DNA of 64,000 nt from Gadus chalcogrammus (lineage: Eukaryota; Chordata; Actinopteri; Gadiformes; Gadidae): the NCBI RefSeq assembly GCF_026213295.1, contig NC_079427.1, positions 33,051,170 through 33,115,169 of the forward strand, in the 5' to 3' direction. Made by a program: the position numbers and the translations under genes. The notes under the pieces were generated by a model. That model saw only the letters and a list, made by a program, of their open reading frames with translations. It made no database searches and was not told where the DNA came from. Shown here piece after piece: positions 35,220-46,991 of this stretch (position 1 is its first letter; every line of letters starts with the position of its first letter).

Positions 35220-35396
35220 GTAGTGTTAGAGTTGTAGCTCTAACAGATAGAGCCGTAGTGTTAGAGTTGTAGCTCTAACAGATAGAGCCGTAGTGTTTGT
35301 AGAGCTGTAGCTCTAACAGATAGAGCCGTAGTGTTTGTAGAGTTGTAGCTCTAACAGATAGAGCCGTAGTGTTTGTAGAGTTGTAGCTCTAACAGG
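35220..35396. repeat. 35-bp minisatellite, right part
   Basis: Five further copies of the CTCTAACAGATAGAGCCGTAG unit, several with a TTTGTAGAG linker variant also seen once on the left at about 33822. The array ends in CTCTAACAGGGC. Confidence 0.95.
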
Positions 35397-36185
35397 GCAC
35401 TCGAACACCCCTGCCGGTTGTACTAACACCTGTCACCTGTGCGGTTTTAGTTTCATTCACGCTCCAGCATTAACAGTAATTTATATTTTGTTCGACCCTT
35501 TGTCAGTTGGTAATATATTCCCCCTGTCATGAGAGTCCAATAAACCAGAACACTCGATCTTATCATGAATTAAACATTGCACCACAACTGTTTGGGCTCC
35601 CAGACAGATTGGGCCCGAGGACAGGTTAAAGAAACCTCCTCGCCCACCGGGCAGCCAACCAATAAAAACAAGATAAAACTAAATTGGTTTTACTGCACGG
35701 CCATATTTCTGGGGCTGGCTTGTAACCATATTTGCGTTGGCTTACCTCATTCAATATTTGAGGAAGAACAGAATTGGGAGACAACAGCTGCTCAATTAAG
35801 CCAGCAGATTCTTTAATCAGCGGTTGCTATGGTTTCCCTGTGTACTTCCATCTATATTCCATGTGTCCTGCATCAGCAGCATGTGCTGCCTGTCTTTTGT
35901 GGGTGTGGGGTGGGGGTTTGTGTGTATGCGTGTAAGATACCTAAAACAAATATCGTTAGCCTCATAGCATAATCGCCCTAGTCATATTTTGGCTAAATTA
36001 TGATATCGAACCTAACTCTACCCTCCTAACGCTGCTGATTCACTGTGCCTCATTGGCTTTAGCCTAAACCAATCAGAGTGCTGTTTACATTCCATAATCA
36101 CTATTTACCTATGCATCAATTTTTAAAGTTTGCCGATTGAAAAGAGTGACATGCTGATGTTCCAGGCTTGCCCTCACACACCTAA
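35397..36185. other. Unique stretch, nothing recognised
   Basis: No gene or repeat recognised. Confidence 0.5.
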
Positions 36186-36567
36186 CTACTGCCAACCCGG
36201 TCTCACGAAAATACGTGACACTGTCACGTTATTTAATCTATTGAAACGTGATCAGGGACATGTATTTTCAAATTTTTCGTGTCAAAAAGCACAAATTTCA
36301 AACCCATGTAATTCAATTGGAAGTATTTGTCGTGTCACTAAGCACGACTTCCAAACAAAGGTTCTGTCCGGGAGCATTCTCCCTAATGTCCCTTAAGGAG
36401 CTCCGTACAGAACATTTATTGTTATTGCGGTGATAACTAACAATATGACAGCTTTTGGCCCCCCGTTTCTACTTAAACTTGTCTGTGAACAATATGACAG
36501 CTTTAGGCCACCTGTTTCTACTTTCACCTTTGATTCTGAGAAATTGTGACAATTCACGGATATATTA

Positions 36568-36670
36568 AATCAACCCAGTCGCCAAGAAAAAACGTCAGTG
36601 GTGTACGTTTCCATGAACACTGGATACGTAGCATTTCAACGTAAAAAATAGCGTGTTATACCTACAGTAT
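36568..36670 (+). repeat. Partial copy of the CAACCCAGTCGCC repeat
   Basis: CAACCCAGTCGCCAAG through ATAGCGTGTTATAC recurs at 37682-37775 and 40147-40238. Here it lacks the (AC)n that follows the other two copies. Confidence 0.85.
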
Positions 36671-36749
36671 CCACGTGTGCCGCTGTGGAGGCGGGTTTCG
36701 GGGTTTGGGTTTCACGGCTTTCGCGGCAAATTGTGGACACGATTGTTTA

Positions 36750-36940
36750 GGGGGGGGGGGGGGGAGACTGTTGTTGACCGGGGAGGGGGGGGGGGGAGAG
36801 ACACGTTTGTTGAGGGGGGACGACCATAGACGGACGACGACACACGATTGTAGGGGGGGGGGACACGTTAGTTGAAGGGGGGGGGGGGGGGGGACACGTT
36901 TGTTGAGGGGGGGGGAGACATGTTTGTAGGGGGGGGGGGC
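36750..36940 (+). repeat. Poly-G cluster (ACACGTTTGTTGAG-G8-15 repeat)
   Basis: At least six runs of 8-15 G are separated by spacers such as GACACGTTTGTTGA. It behaves like a minisatellite with variable G runs and has strong G-quadruplex potential on the plus strand. Confidence 0.9.
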
Positions 36941-36949
36941 ACGCTCGAC

Positions 36950-37012
36950 AACGAGAGTTGGTTTTTATTGAACGCTCGACAACGAGAGTTGGTTTTTATT
37001 GAACGAGACTTC
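36950..37012 (+). repeat. Two tandem copies of a 31-bp unit
   Basis: CGCTCGACAACGAGAGTTGG plus TTTTTATTGAA is repeated twice. The unit itself contains CTCG...CGAG symmetry. Confidence 0.9.
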
Positions 37013-37375
37013 AACACGGAACAGCTGCGCGAAACGATGGTCACGTCACTCTCGGTGACGGTGTCGACAATAATGAACACACGAACAATGTTAATAGAAC
37101 AACACACAACCACATAACATCCCGAACCCATTAACCCCACTTAATCCTAACAACAAAACAAGTCAACAAAAGCCCCATTTGTCAACTGAGAACCCCAATT
37201 CCCAGAATCCCCCGCGGCTCCGGAACACGGCGTAGCTTATATTAATCTTTATTATCTGAATGGGAAATGCAATATTTTAGGACAGATACACCATTAAACG
37301 CGTTTCTAATGACATTTCTAGCGAGAAATGTACATTTTCCTTACATAATCTTCAGTCAGTGAATGTGTATGATCT

Positions 37376-37874
37376 TTATTAATCTTTATTATCTGAATGG
37401 GAAATGCAATATTTTAGGACCGATTCACCGTTAAACATGTTTCTCATAACATTTCTAGCGAGAAATATACTTTTTAATTGCATAATCTTCAGTCAGTGAT
37501 TGTGTCTGATCTTTAGTTTTATAGTTATTAGGAGTTGATCGGCTCGCTCGCATGTTTCAACGACGTCAGGTTGCTTTCGCTAAACTAGCAGCTCACGTGC
37601 TTCCTGCGTTTGTGTTATTAAACTGTTACTTTATGTAACTTTTAATGATATCATCTTGTTAGAAACACGTATATCTGAGAGCCAACCCAGTCGCCAAAAT
37701 CATACCTACGTTGACAGTGTACGTTTCGTGAACACTGGATTACGTCGCATTTCAACATAAAATAGCGTGTTATACACGCACACACACACGCACGCACATG
37801 CACAGACACACACACACAAGCACACACAAGCACACACACGCACGCACAGACACACAGACACAGACACAGACACA

Positions 37875-37932
<58 letters not shown>

Positions 37933-38090
37933 GTGCATTTCGCTGCTAAAACCACAACAAAAAAATATTCCCTCAAATATTATTACTTTCGAAACGTTGG
38001 CCAAAATGGCCAATAATATCTTTTTTTTTTGGGATGCTTCTAGGACATTTTGGGTGGATTTTGAACGGTATGTGGGGGGGCACGTTTTTT
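37376..38090 (+). repeat. 0.65-kb dispersed repeat with internal (AC)n, copy 1
   Basis: From ATTATCTGAATGGGAAATGC to TTTTGAACGGTATGTGGG it matches 39832-40475 in the same orientation. The (AC)n at 37775-37930 is inside the repeat at the same place in both copies but is more interrupted here. A further partial copy precedes it at 37247-37375. Confidence 0.88.
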
Positions 38091-38199
38091 GCAGGAAGAT
38101 CTGGCTCCACCCCGGCGTGGTGCCGTCTCCTTTTGACCTTTTGACCCCAGACTTCTGGGGAATAGCTGAATCAATTCATTAGTCAATCAGAAGCATGTA

Positions 38200-38678
38200 A
38201 ACATCTACGCTTCCAGGCGATTGCAACGGTGCCACACATGAGCATATTCGAACATGTTTAATGGTAGTAATTAGCTGTCGAAATTGGAGGCCTTAATCAA
38301 TACTGAGCAGCTATTGATTTGCTTCCCGATAAAGATTTGTCACAAATGACATGTTATTTAGCATCTACACGTTGAGCTGAGTCCAATGACACCAAGAACG
38401 ACACTCTAGCTAATGGTAACATGTATTTTACATGGTACACCTAGGTCTAGGACATGATCTCGGTGTAGCAAGAGGCCGAGCTTGATCTCATTGGACTCAG
38501 CTTAACGTGTAGATGCTAATTAACATGTAATTTGTCAAAAATCTCCATCGGGAAGCAAATCTATAGCTGGTCATTATTGATAAAGGCCTCCAAAATCGAC
38601 AGCTAATTACTACCCCGAAACATATTCAAATATGATCATGTGTGGCACTGTTGCAATCGTCTCGAAACGTAGATGTCA
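38200..38678. repeat. Hairpin with ~190-bp arms
   Basis: Arms 38200-38389 and 38488-38678 are imperfect reverse complements (ATCTACG...GTCCAATGA against TCATTGGAC...CGTAGAT) around a 98-base loop. It looks like a foldback miniature element nested in the larger one. Confidence 0.85.
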
Positions 38679-39398
38679 AAGGACGCCTTGTTTGCTCTGC
38701 TGCACCACCGGGAAGATATTTTCATACTTCTAATGGATTGATTCATATTTTAAGGTTCTCGGAGTGAGACTTTAAGTGGCTGCAGCAGAAGTGTTGCGAC
38801 GAAAGATGATATCAAGAGATTTATAGAATATTCCCATTCACATTATGATTCTTCGTCGTAACATCCGACCAAACATCCTTTACATTCACAGAGCGAAGAT
38901 TATGAAAGTCCAGGCTCAGCAAGTGCTCCATCTCGTTGCACCTGCACCCAGCGGCTCGCTTGCAAGATTTTGGCCTGAAGTTCTTCCCAGACCTATACCC
39001 TAACAGTCCAATATGCATATCTGAGAATCAGGCCTCTCTTCAATAATGACAAAATGTAATGAGAGAAATACAGATTCACTTTTTGTTATCTCATAAGCGG
39101 CGTGGTGCCGGCTCCTTTTGACCTTTTGACCCCCGACTTCAAAAACGTGGCCACAGGCCAGCTGTGTCTACACACCTTTAGCCACAAATGTACACCTCCA
39201 TCCCACAAAAAATGGGGACTAGAAACTAACCTCTGTCTTATGTACATACACTGTACTGTTGGAGGTCACGCCCCTTTGCCAACCTTTTCGAGATAGCTAG
39301 GGATGCTAAAATGTTTACACACATTTCCCGGGGCCCCGTGTACGACATATCCGAGATTTGGAGTTCTAGCCCTTAGAGATAAAAAGTTTTCGCTGGCG

Positions 39399-39825
39399 GT
39401 CTTTGCGGACAAATTATTTCTCTGCTGATCAACACTACGAATGCTGGTAAGGAATAAATTGTAAAAAAGACACAGCATGTGAAGTTATTTTTTCGTTTTG
39501 GCAGTAGCAGTGTAATAAGCTGGCTAATGTATAGAACGTTGCCGGTCAATCATTATCGAAAATAAGACCCTTCAGGGCGAAGCAAGACACCTTCGCTGCG
39601 CGTCGGTGTACTGTTCGCCCTGGTGGGGCTTATTTTCCCGATAATGACCGGCGTTCTATGCATTATCCATTACATATATTTAGCAGAGTAGACCTAGTAA
39701 CAAATGTGAACAAAGTTACATATGTATTAAAAAAAATGTTGGGTTGAAATCGGGCTCGGGCTCATAATTACAGTTATTCTGTCTGGGTGGGCCGGGCTCG
39801 CACAGAACGTGTACGGGCTCGGGCT
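39399..39825 (+). repeat. Left arm of a 425-bp inverted pair
   Basis: GTCTTTGCGGAC to ACGGGCTCGGGCT is matched in reverse complement by 41575-41999. The arm includes its own hairpin (about 39530-39665: ATGTATAGAACG...CGTTCTATGCAT). Confidence 0.88.
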
Positions 39826-39831
39826 TGATTT

Positions 39832-40233
39832 TCTTTATTAATCGAATGGGAAATGCAATAGGCCTATTTTAGGACCGAATCACCGTTAAACTTGTTTCTA
39901 ATAACATTTCTAGCGAGAAATATACTTTTTACTTGCATAATCTTTAGTCAGTGATTACGTCTGATCTTTAGTTTTATAGTTATTAGGAAGATTTTATCGG
40001 CTCGCTCGCATGTTTCCGTCAGGTTGCTAGGGACGCTGCTTTCGCTAAACTAGCAGCTCACGTGTTTCCTGCGTTTGTGTTATTAAACCGTTACTTTATG
40101 TAACTTTTAATGATATCATCTTGTTAGAAACACGTATATCTGAGAGCCAACCCAGTCGCCAAAAGCATACGTTGACAGTGTACATTTTCGTGAACACTGG
40201 ATTACGTCGCATTTCAACATAAAATAGCGTGTT

Positions 40234-40330
<97 letters not shown>

Positions 40331-40475
40331 GCATTTCGCTGCTAAAACAACAACAACAGATATTCCCTCAATTATTATTACTTTCAAAACATTGGCCAAA
40401 GTGGAATATCTTTTTTTATTTGGGCTGCTTCTAGGACATTTTGGGTGGATTTTGAACGGTATGTGGGCAGGACGT
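39832..40475 (+). repeat. 0.65-kb dispersed repeat with internal (AC)n, copy 2
   Basis: Direct-orientation match to 37376-38090. Here the (AC)n at 40238-40327 is pure. Confidence 0.88.
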
Positions 40476-41574
40476 TTTTTGCAGCACCTGGCAACCCTGC
40501 GCTGTTGCCCGAGATGCTGAAATACTCCGGAACAGATCTGGATCCACTATGGCCAAAAGAAGTCTATATAAATATAGACATAAATAAATTCATGCATTAT
40601 CATTCAACTTGAACATGTGTTTTTACAGTATAGTGTGGTGGAGGGATGAAGTATGTTGGCCAACCCGGAAGTGAGCGTCGCCCTGGTTTCCCTTGACAAA
40701 AAGCCAACGGGTTTTTCCATTGGATTTTGGATTATTGCAGAAAAATTAGCATCTTTGAAGCACCTCCTCAAAAACTGAAAATAAATAAATCAATCAAAAT
40801 ATCTGTGCTCCAAAGAACGAAATGTAAACCAATGCATTCTGAATGGGAGTGTTTCTCAGATTTTTCCATGCTACACAGAACGAAATAAAGACTTCATGTT
40901 CATAATAATTTAAATATCATTAATCTCCTGAGTGTGTAGGGTGGTATTCTATTTTTTTCAACGGGGCTGCATCCATAGTCTGTCTTACATAGTTTTGATA
41001 GGCCAATATGTAAAGCGTCTTAGAGTACCATATTAAGCGCTATATAAATTTCATTTATTATTATTATTATTATTATCCAGTCACTTGACCGTCATGATTG
41101 CTATGGTGGTTGCTATCGACCGCCCCCTCTAATCCTTACATGGTTCTAAAAACCACGCGGCAAAGGAGCTGCCGTCAATTGTGTTGTTTTTGTCGTAAAC
41201 AAGGGTCCGATGGTTAAAAAATAGACAGATATTCCAAGGTATCCTTAAAAGGCAGCTTGGATGTTTTTATTTTCTGCAGTTAGACTTCTTCTATAACCTA
41301 TTTTTGAAAGCAAAACACCAAGCTCATTGATTTAACGAGGCAGGGTTATTTGAAACAATTTATTAAATAAATATTTATGAGAGGTCATTCCTTCTCCTGA
41401 GTTTGCTACCTAGGGTACAACCCTACTGTCCACAAGCATCACCCCCCCCCTCCCCATATGTATTTGGAGAATTGTTGCCACGTCCCAGTGGTGGATGTAT
41501 CATATATATGAAAGAGGGCATTCAATTATACTACAATGATCATTATACTACAATACATTGATCATTATACTACA
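40476..41574. other. Spacer of the inverted pair, with a LINE/SINE-type tail
   Basis: No gene. At 41005-41076 the sequence TAAAGCGTCTTAGAG...GCGCTATATAAATTTC followed by (ATT)n is the typical 3' tail of L2/CR1-related LINEs and their SINEs in fish. The rest is unassigned. Confidence 0.45.
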
Positions 41575-41999
41575 AGCCCGAGCCCGTAGGCTACACGTTC
41601 TGTCCGAGCCTGGCCCGCCCCGACAGATTAACTGTAATTATGAGCCCGAGCCCGATTTCAACCCAACATTTTTTTTAATACATATGTAACTTTGTTCACA
41701 TTTGTTACTAGGTCTACTCTGCTTAATATATATGTAAGGGATAATGCATAGAACGCCGGTCATTATCGGGAAAATAAGCCCCACCATTGCGAACAGTACA
41801 CCGACGCGCAGCGAAGGTGTCTTTTGCTTCGCCCTGCGTCTTATTTTCGATAATGCTTGACCGGCGACGTTCTATACATTAGCCCGCTTATTACACGGCT
41901 ACTGCCAAAACTAAAAAATAACTTCACATGCTGTGGCTTTTTTACAATTTATTCCTTCCCAGCATTCGTAGTGTTGAGAAATAATTTGTCCGCAAAGAC
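41575..41999 (-). repeat. Right arm of the 425-bp inverted pair
   Basis: Reverse complement of 39399-39825 with scattered differences. It also contains the small hairpin, at about 41735-41885. Confidence 0.88.
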
Positions 42000-42232
42000 G
42001 GTTACGTCGCTTAGCAACGTAATACGCTGGGGTTGACAAGTCACCGGAAGTGACCGGAGCGTTCCACGGCATTGGGAAGACCCGTGTAATAAAGACCTAT
42101 AATATTTCTGTTTATGGCATAGATTTCTCCTCAGATTAGGCCAATAAACCAATGATAAATAAAAATAAAAACGCTCGATCAAAGGCCCGGCCCGAGGATA
42201 GTGGTGGGAAATATCGGCCCGACCTGGCCCGC

Positions 42233-42267
42233 GGGTCGGGTCGGGTCGGGTCGGGTCGGGTCGGGCT
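42233..42267. repeat. (GGGTC)n pentanucleotide repeat
   Basis: Six to seven units of GGGTC. It adjoins GGCCCG/CGGGCC-rich sequence similar to the words in the inverted arms. Confidence 0.95.
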
Positions 42268-43065
42268 CAGGCTCGGGCAGGGAATCTAAACACTGACTGG
42301 AACTACTTAGCAGGTGTCTGCAGGCCTATAGCAGGAGTTAATACACACCCTGCAGCCAATCAGAATACGAGTATTCCCCCAGACTGTGGTATAAACAATA
42401 TTATTCACGAGTTATAATCAACCCCTACACATCAATATTAATGGTAACCCATTAAATACGGTATGATTTCTAGATGTCATGGCAACGTCTGCTCGCGACA
42501 CTGGACTTGCGAGGCATCGACGCGGACTTCCATTCACGTAGCCAAAAACAAGACAATAAACTAGATCAAAACATCAAGACATACAATTCTAAAAAGAACA
42601 GATGAAGCAGCTACCCTTTTTTCCTTTGCGGTTTGCCTACAGAGCAGCGCACCTGCATTTAAAATATCTGTGAATTGTCACAATTTCTCAGAATCAAAGG
42701 TGAAAGTAGAAACGGGTGGCCTAAAGCTGTCATATTGTTCACAGACAAGTTTAAGTAGAAACGGGTGGCCAAAAGCTTTCATATTGTTAGTTATCACAGA
42801 CAATCTTTAACAATAAATGTTCTGTACGGAGCTCCTAAAGGGACATTAGGGAGAACGCTCCCGGACAGAACCTTAGTTTGGAAGTCGTGCTTAGTGACAC
42901 GACAAATACTTCCAATTGAAATACATGGGTTTGAAATTTGTGCTTTTTGACACGAACATTTTGAAAATACGTGTCCCTGATCATGTTTCAATATGATCAG
43001 GGACACGTATTCAATTAAATAACATGACAGTGTCACGTATTTTCGTGAGACCGGGTTGCTACTGC

Positions 43066-44274
43066 AGTCTTTGGAGAACACAAATGCAGTGTATTGTCAC
43101 CATTTTTTATGGTCTCCCTTCATCACCTCCTTGGAAGATACACACTTTCCATTGCTCCTTTAAACCAATCACGGAAAAACTAGCCTGATGAAATCAATCA
43201 TATTTTATCAAACCTTGGCCTTTATGTCTGGTACGGTATAGAGGAATCCACAATTCTTCACTTCTGGCTTACTGGGCCTACAGATTCTAGAATCAGGCGG
43301 ACTTCAAAACGTTCCAAAATCAGCGTCGAAAATTGTAGCACCATCTTCTTTGGTTGACCCCATCTTCGCATGGGAACTGTTCTGTCGAGGAAGCAATGTG
43401 TTTGAAACCCAGTCTTGATAAAAAGTAACCCCGAAGAGCAGCAACAGATCTTCCAACGTAGAAGAAAAGGAGCATCACATGGCAAAAGATTGCTGAGCCA
43501 AGATGACCCAGATATTGCTTAAAGGTTTATCACTTTATTACCCACAAGAAATGTAATCAGTTGTGTTATAAGACCACTGTTGCAGATCTCTGTCAGTTAA
43601 TTTACAAGGTTCCGCACACAGCCAACAATGTTCTTTTACAACTGGTTTATAATAAAGCAAGACAATTGTTCCAAAGCAATGTTGTCTATGCTGCCTGTTA
43701 AGTATATTTTGATTATTTGGTTGGTTGTATCGCTTATGTTTTCTGTATGGCTTGTTAGTTACTTTTTTGCTAAGTGCAGTGTGTCTCACCTTACTACAAT
43801 GTAAAAATACAAAAGTGTATTCAATTTCTTGATATTCAACAAATGTCTACTAGTTAACAGCTCCGATAGATGTCCAGAGACCCTGTTTAGTTATGGTTGA
43901 TATAACTAGAAATACAAATAATGTTGTCCATAAAGTGAACTATCTATCCAACATGACTACGTATATACTTAAATATATTTTCAAATACTGAACCATTATT
44001 GAATACTATGTTTCCGTATTTTCTTTTTGTTAGAAGAATAAAAAAAAAAACACAAAAACTGTAGGCTTGTGTACTTTGAAGAAAATAAGAAAGTGTGAAA
44101 TTACTGTTTTTCTGTTTTTATCTGTCATGACAGCTACCACTTTGCATTACAAAATATTAACACATGAACACGGTTTGATTTAATTTCCCTCTCACTTGTC
44201 CTAACCAACTAAGTATTTCTACATTGTTTTGTTTTGGTATCACGGAGGACATAGTTCTACCAGCTATTTTCCAC
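43066..44274. other. Unique stretch, nothing recognised
   Basis: No gene or repeat recognised; AT-rich with poly-A near 44041. Confidence 0.5.
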
Positions 44275-44288
44275 CCACTAGGGGGCAG
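44275..44288 (+). promoter_or_regulatory. CTCF-like motif
   Basis: CCACTAGGGGGCAG fits the CTCF core CCASYAGRKGGCRS at every position. Motif match only; binding unknown. Confidence 0.4.
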
Positions 44289-44777
44289 TTGGAGTGCTGT
44301 CAACAAATGGCTTGGGTGGGCTGACCCGTTCTCCGTTGTTTGAAAGGGAGCGACCCGAAGGTAAAGACTCCCTTTTCCCCAATCAAAACAGACGAGAAAT
44401 GACATGGTCGCTGACATCACAAGCTTTTCTGGATGCCACATTTCAGTTTGTATATTTCTGGATCGTGAGTTGATGTTGGTTTAAATATGCAATGTGTGTG
44501 TGTGTGCATGTGCGTGTGCGTGTGCGTGTGTGTTTGTGTGTGTGTGTGTATTGGTGGTTTAGTAGATGGGGTTTTGTCATCAGCACAGAGTGGAGTTACA
44601 GAGGGTCTTTCTTCATAAATTTACTCTAACATGAAAATGGAGGAAGGAAGGTAATTCCTGCAGGAAAAAGGTGTGACCTTGTGGAGGGAAGGACGAAAAA
44701 TAACACAGGGGGAAGAAGAAAGAGTGCGGCCGACTGTACACCAGCGAGGCAACATCATTAGGCACATTGTTAGCTAC

Positions 44778-44938
<161 letters not shown>

Positions 44939-45156
44939 GTGCCCTGCCAGACGACACACGATCACAATCACACTTCTGTGCATCCCTGTTGTTCGACGTT
45001 TCTCCTGAAATCAATAGACAAATGAAAGAAAAGAGGGAGAATAGGGGTTTCTGCTCGGGCTTCGGGGAGATGAAAGGAGCCGGCCCAGAGCATGTCGCCT
45101 TAGTGCGGCCCGCTGGAGTGCAGGTCAGGGGAGTGAAAACAGTGTCTGCACGTGTT

Positions 45157-45292
45157 AGTGCACGTCTGCATATTACACGTGGAAATAGCGCACGTCTGTA
45201 TATTACACCTGGGAATAGTGCACGTCTGCATAGTGCATGTGGGTGTAGTGCACGTCTGCATAGTGCACGTGGGTGTAGTTCATGTCTGCTAG
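45157..45292 (+). repeat. ~30-bp minisatellite
   Basis: About four to five copies of AGTGCACGTCTGCATA followed by TTACACGTGGGAAT or GTGCACGTGGGTGT. The half-units are themselves related (GTGCACGT). Confidence 0.9.
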
Positions 45293-45542
45293 TCTTTCAG
45301 CTGCTGCCTGACCAAGGTCAAGAGGACAGTGAGACGCCCCCTGGAGAGGGGTGCGGAAGAGAGTGATATGAGCACAGAACAGGTCAGAGAGAGACCAGAG
45401 AGCGGCTGATAGGAGGAGATGGGCGGGTGGGGGGGGCATGAGAGATAAGGGACAAAATGCCCAAAAAGAGGTGAAGAAACCATGATGTGAAAAGAAGGAG
45501 ATAGGGCAGCAGAAGCAAAGGAAGGTGACGGGAGAGAAGGCG

Positions 45543-45771
45543 GCATGTGGCTCAGGAGGTAGAGCAGGTTGACTGGTAACCGGAAGGTTGCTAGTTCGGC
45601 TCGAGTGTCGAGGTGACCTGAACGAGAAGACTCACCCTGACTGCTCCTGACGAGCTGGCTGTTGCCTTGCATGGTTGACTCTGCCGTCGGTGTGTGAATG
45701 TTTGAATTAATGTTTTTTTTGTCGCTTTGGATAAAAGGGTCAGCAAAACCCCCTGAATGTAAATCGTAAAA
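45543..45771 (+). mobile_element. tRNA-derived SINE
   Basis: The head has a polymerase III A box (TGGCTCAGGAGG, 45548-45559) and B box (GGTTGCTAGTTCGGCTC, 45586-45602) at tRNA spacing. The tail carries GTCGCTTTGGATAAAAGGG and GAATGTAAATCG, the conserved 3' end shared by many fish SINEs and their partner LINEs. It is about 230 bases and complete or nearly so. It is not a functional tRNA, since no acceptor stem closes. Confidence 0.85.
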
Positions 45772-46358
45772 GAATGAGGGGAACAGACAGGACTTCTTCC
45801 TAGATCTACAACCAGAGGAGGAGGGGGGAAACAGTTATGGGAGGAGAAGGAGGATGAAAGGAGTGGCGATGGGACGGGCTAAAACTAAAGTGTACAGATG
45901 GTGTTGTCCCAGAACCATTAAAGGGCAACTTCACCCATTTCACTTAAGCTTTGTATCGTTAGAAACCCACTCATATTTTTAATGGTCTAGCATCATTCCC
46001 TTATTTTCTGGAGAGACTGGAGAGATCTGTATCAATCTCCAACACTACCTGTTTACAATGACGCAATATGACGATTTTTGCGTACAAGAAAATAGGAAGT
46101 GTAAGAGGGGATGATTCTCGTAAGACTACAACCACTAGTCCCACCCCCCTCTAGGGGGCCCACTGACGCTACAGACCTATTAGAGCAGTGCCAGTGGGTG
46201 GGACTTCACCAGCAGAAACTAACATCCACAGCGTCTGAAGCTAAGCTGACAGAGGCTGTTGATACAACTGAAGTACAATGGTGGAGGGTACTGGATCTGA
46301 CATAGAAGATGGCACCATGCAAAAGTTCACCATTTCGAAAGAAATACAAACAAGGACT

Positions 46359-46965
46359 TCCGTATTTTCCGCACAATAAGGCGCACCGGATTATAAGGCG
46401 CACCTTCAATGAATGGCCTATTTTAGAACTGTTTTCATATATAGGGCGCCACGGATTATAAGGCGCATAGAATAGAAGATACTGCAGTCAAATGTTTGAC
46501 TGGGGTTGCGTTATGCATCGACTAGATGGAGCTGTGCTAAAGGGAATGTCAACAAAACAGTGAGATAAAGTCAAACTTTATTAAGCGTTCTGACAACTCC
46601 GTTCACTCCCATGGTAACGATGTTCAAACGTTAATGTGCATATTAACAATATCTCCCAGCCGTGTTCAGTTGTAAACACGTAAAAGAAACACAGTCTGAT
46701 ACCGCTAATTCAAACGTTAGTGCATAACTCAACATTGTTCAGTTACGTATAACACGTGAAGCTCACTTTTTCAGTTCATTCCCCGTCCACGAATCCCTCA
46801 AATTCTTCTTCTTCAGTGTCCGAATTGAACAGTAGGGCGAGTATGGCATCCAACATGCCCGGCTCCCTCTCGTCATTATCCGAGTCAGTGTCGCTACTGT
46901 TGCCTGGCAGTTCAGTGATTATTCCTGCCTTCGTGAAAGCTTGGACCACAGTTGAGACTGTGGTC
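46359..46965 (-). mobile_element. 3' end of a pogo/Tigger-like transposon
   Basis: Minus strand: the carboxyl end of a transposase-like frame, then about 400 bases of 3' sequence that ends with two or three GTGCGCCTTAT(AA)TCCGG-type words and GCGGAAAATACGGAAG. This end is a recurrent fish and vertebrate repeat. The 5' part is missing. Confidence 0.45.
46776..46965 (-). pseudogene. Carboxyl end of a pogo-like (CENPB-type DDE) transposase
   Basis: The minus-strand frame reads VVQAFTKAGIITELPGNSSD, followed by an acidic tail (DTDSDNDERE, then ALLFNSDTEEEEFEGF) and a stop. The helix with FTKAGI and the acidic tail with SDTEEEEFEGF are typical of the carboxyl ends of pogo-type transposases in fish. 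No catalytic residues are present. The remainder is lost at the junction with unrelated sequence near 46968. Confidence 0.45.
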
Positions 46966-46991
46966 CAAGGCCCCGTCCCAAGCCCAGGCCC

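Larger units (their letters stand above)
36193..43058. mobile_element. 6.87-kb element, CAACCCGGTCTCACG termini, 7-bp target duplication
   Basis: The left end is CAACCCGGTCTCACGAAAATA and the right end is its reverse complement. CTACTGC is repeated directly at 36186-36192 and 43059-43065. Terminal inverted repeats run about 380-400 bases (36193-36568 and 42658-43058). The interior holds a G-run cluster, two direct copies of a 0.65-kb repeat with (AC)n, a 190-bp-arm hairpin and a 425-bp-arm inverted pair. No transposase frame is visible. The 386-bp element at 56832-57217 has the same termini and its own 7-bp duplication, so this is a family with 7-bp targets. Superfamily not assigned. Confidence 0.75.

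Noticed and set aside
33588..35396. CRISPR array
   Set aside because: Regular 35-bp units look array-like, but there are no unique spacers and the DNA is vertebrate; it is a minisatellite.
45543..45620. tRNA gene
   Set aside because: A and B boxes are present but the acceptor stem does not close and a SINE tail follows, so it is a SINE.
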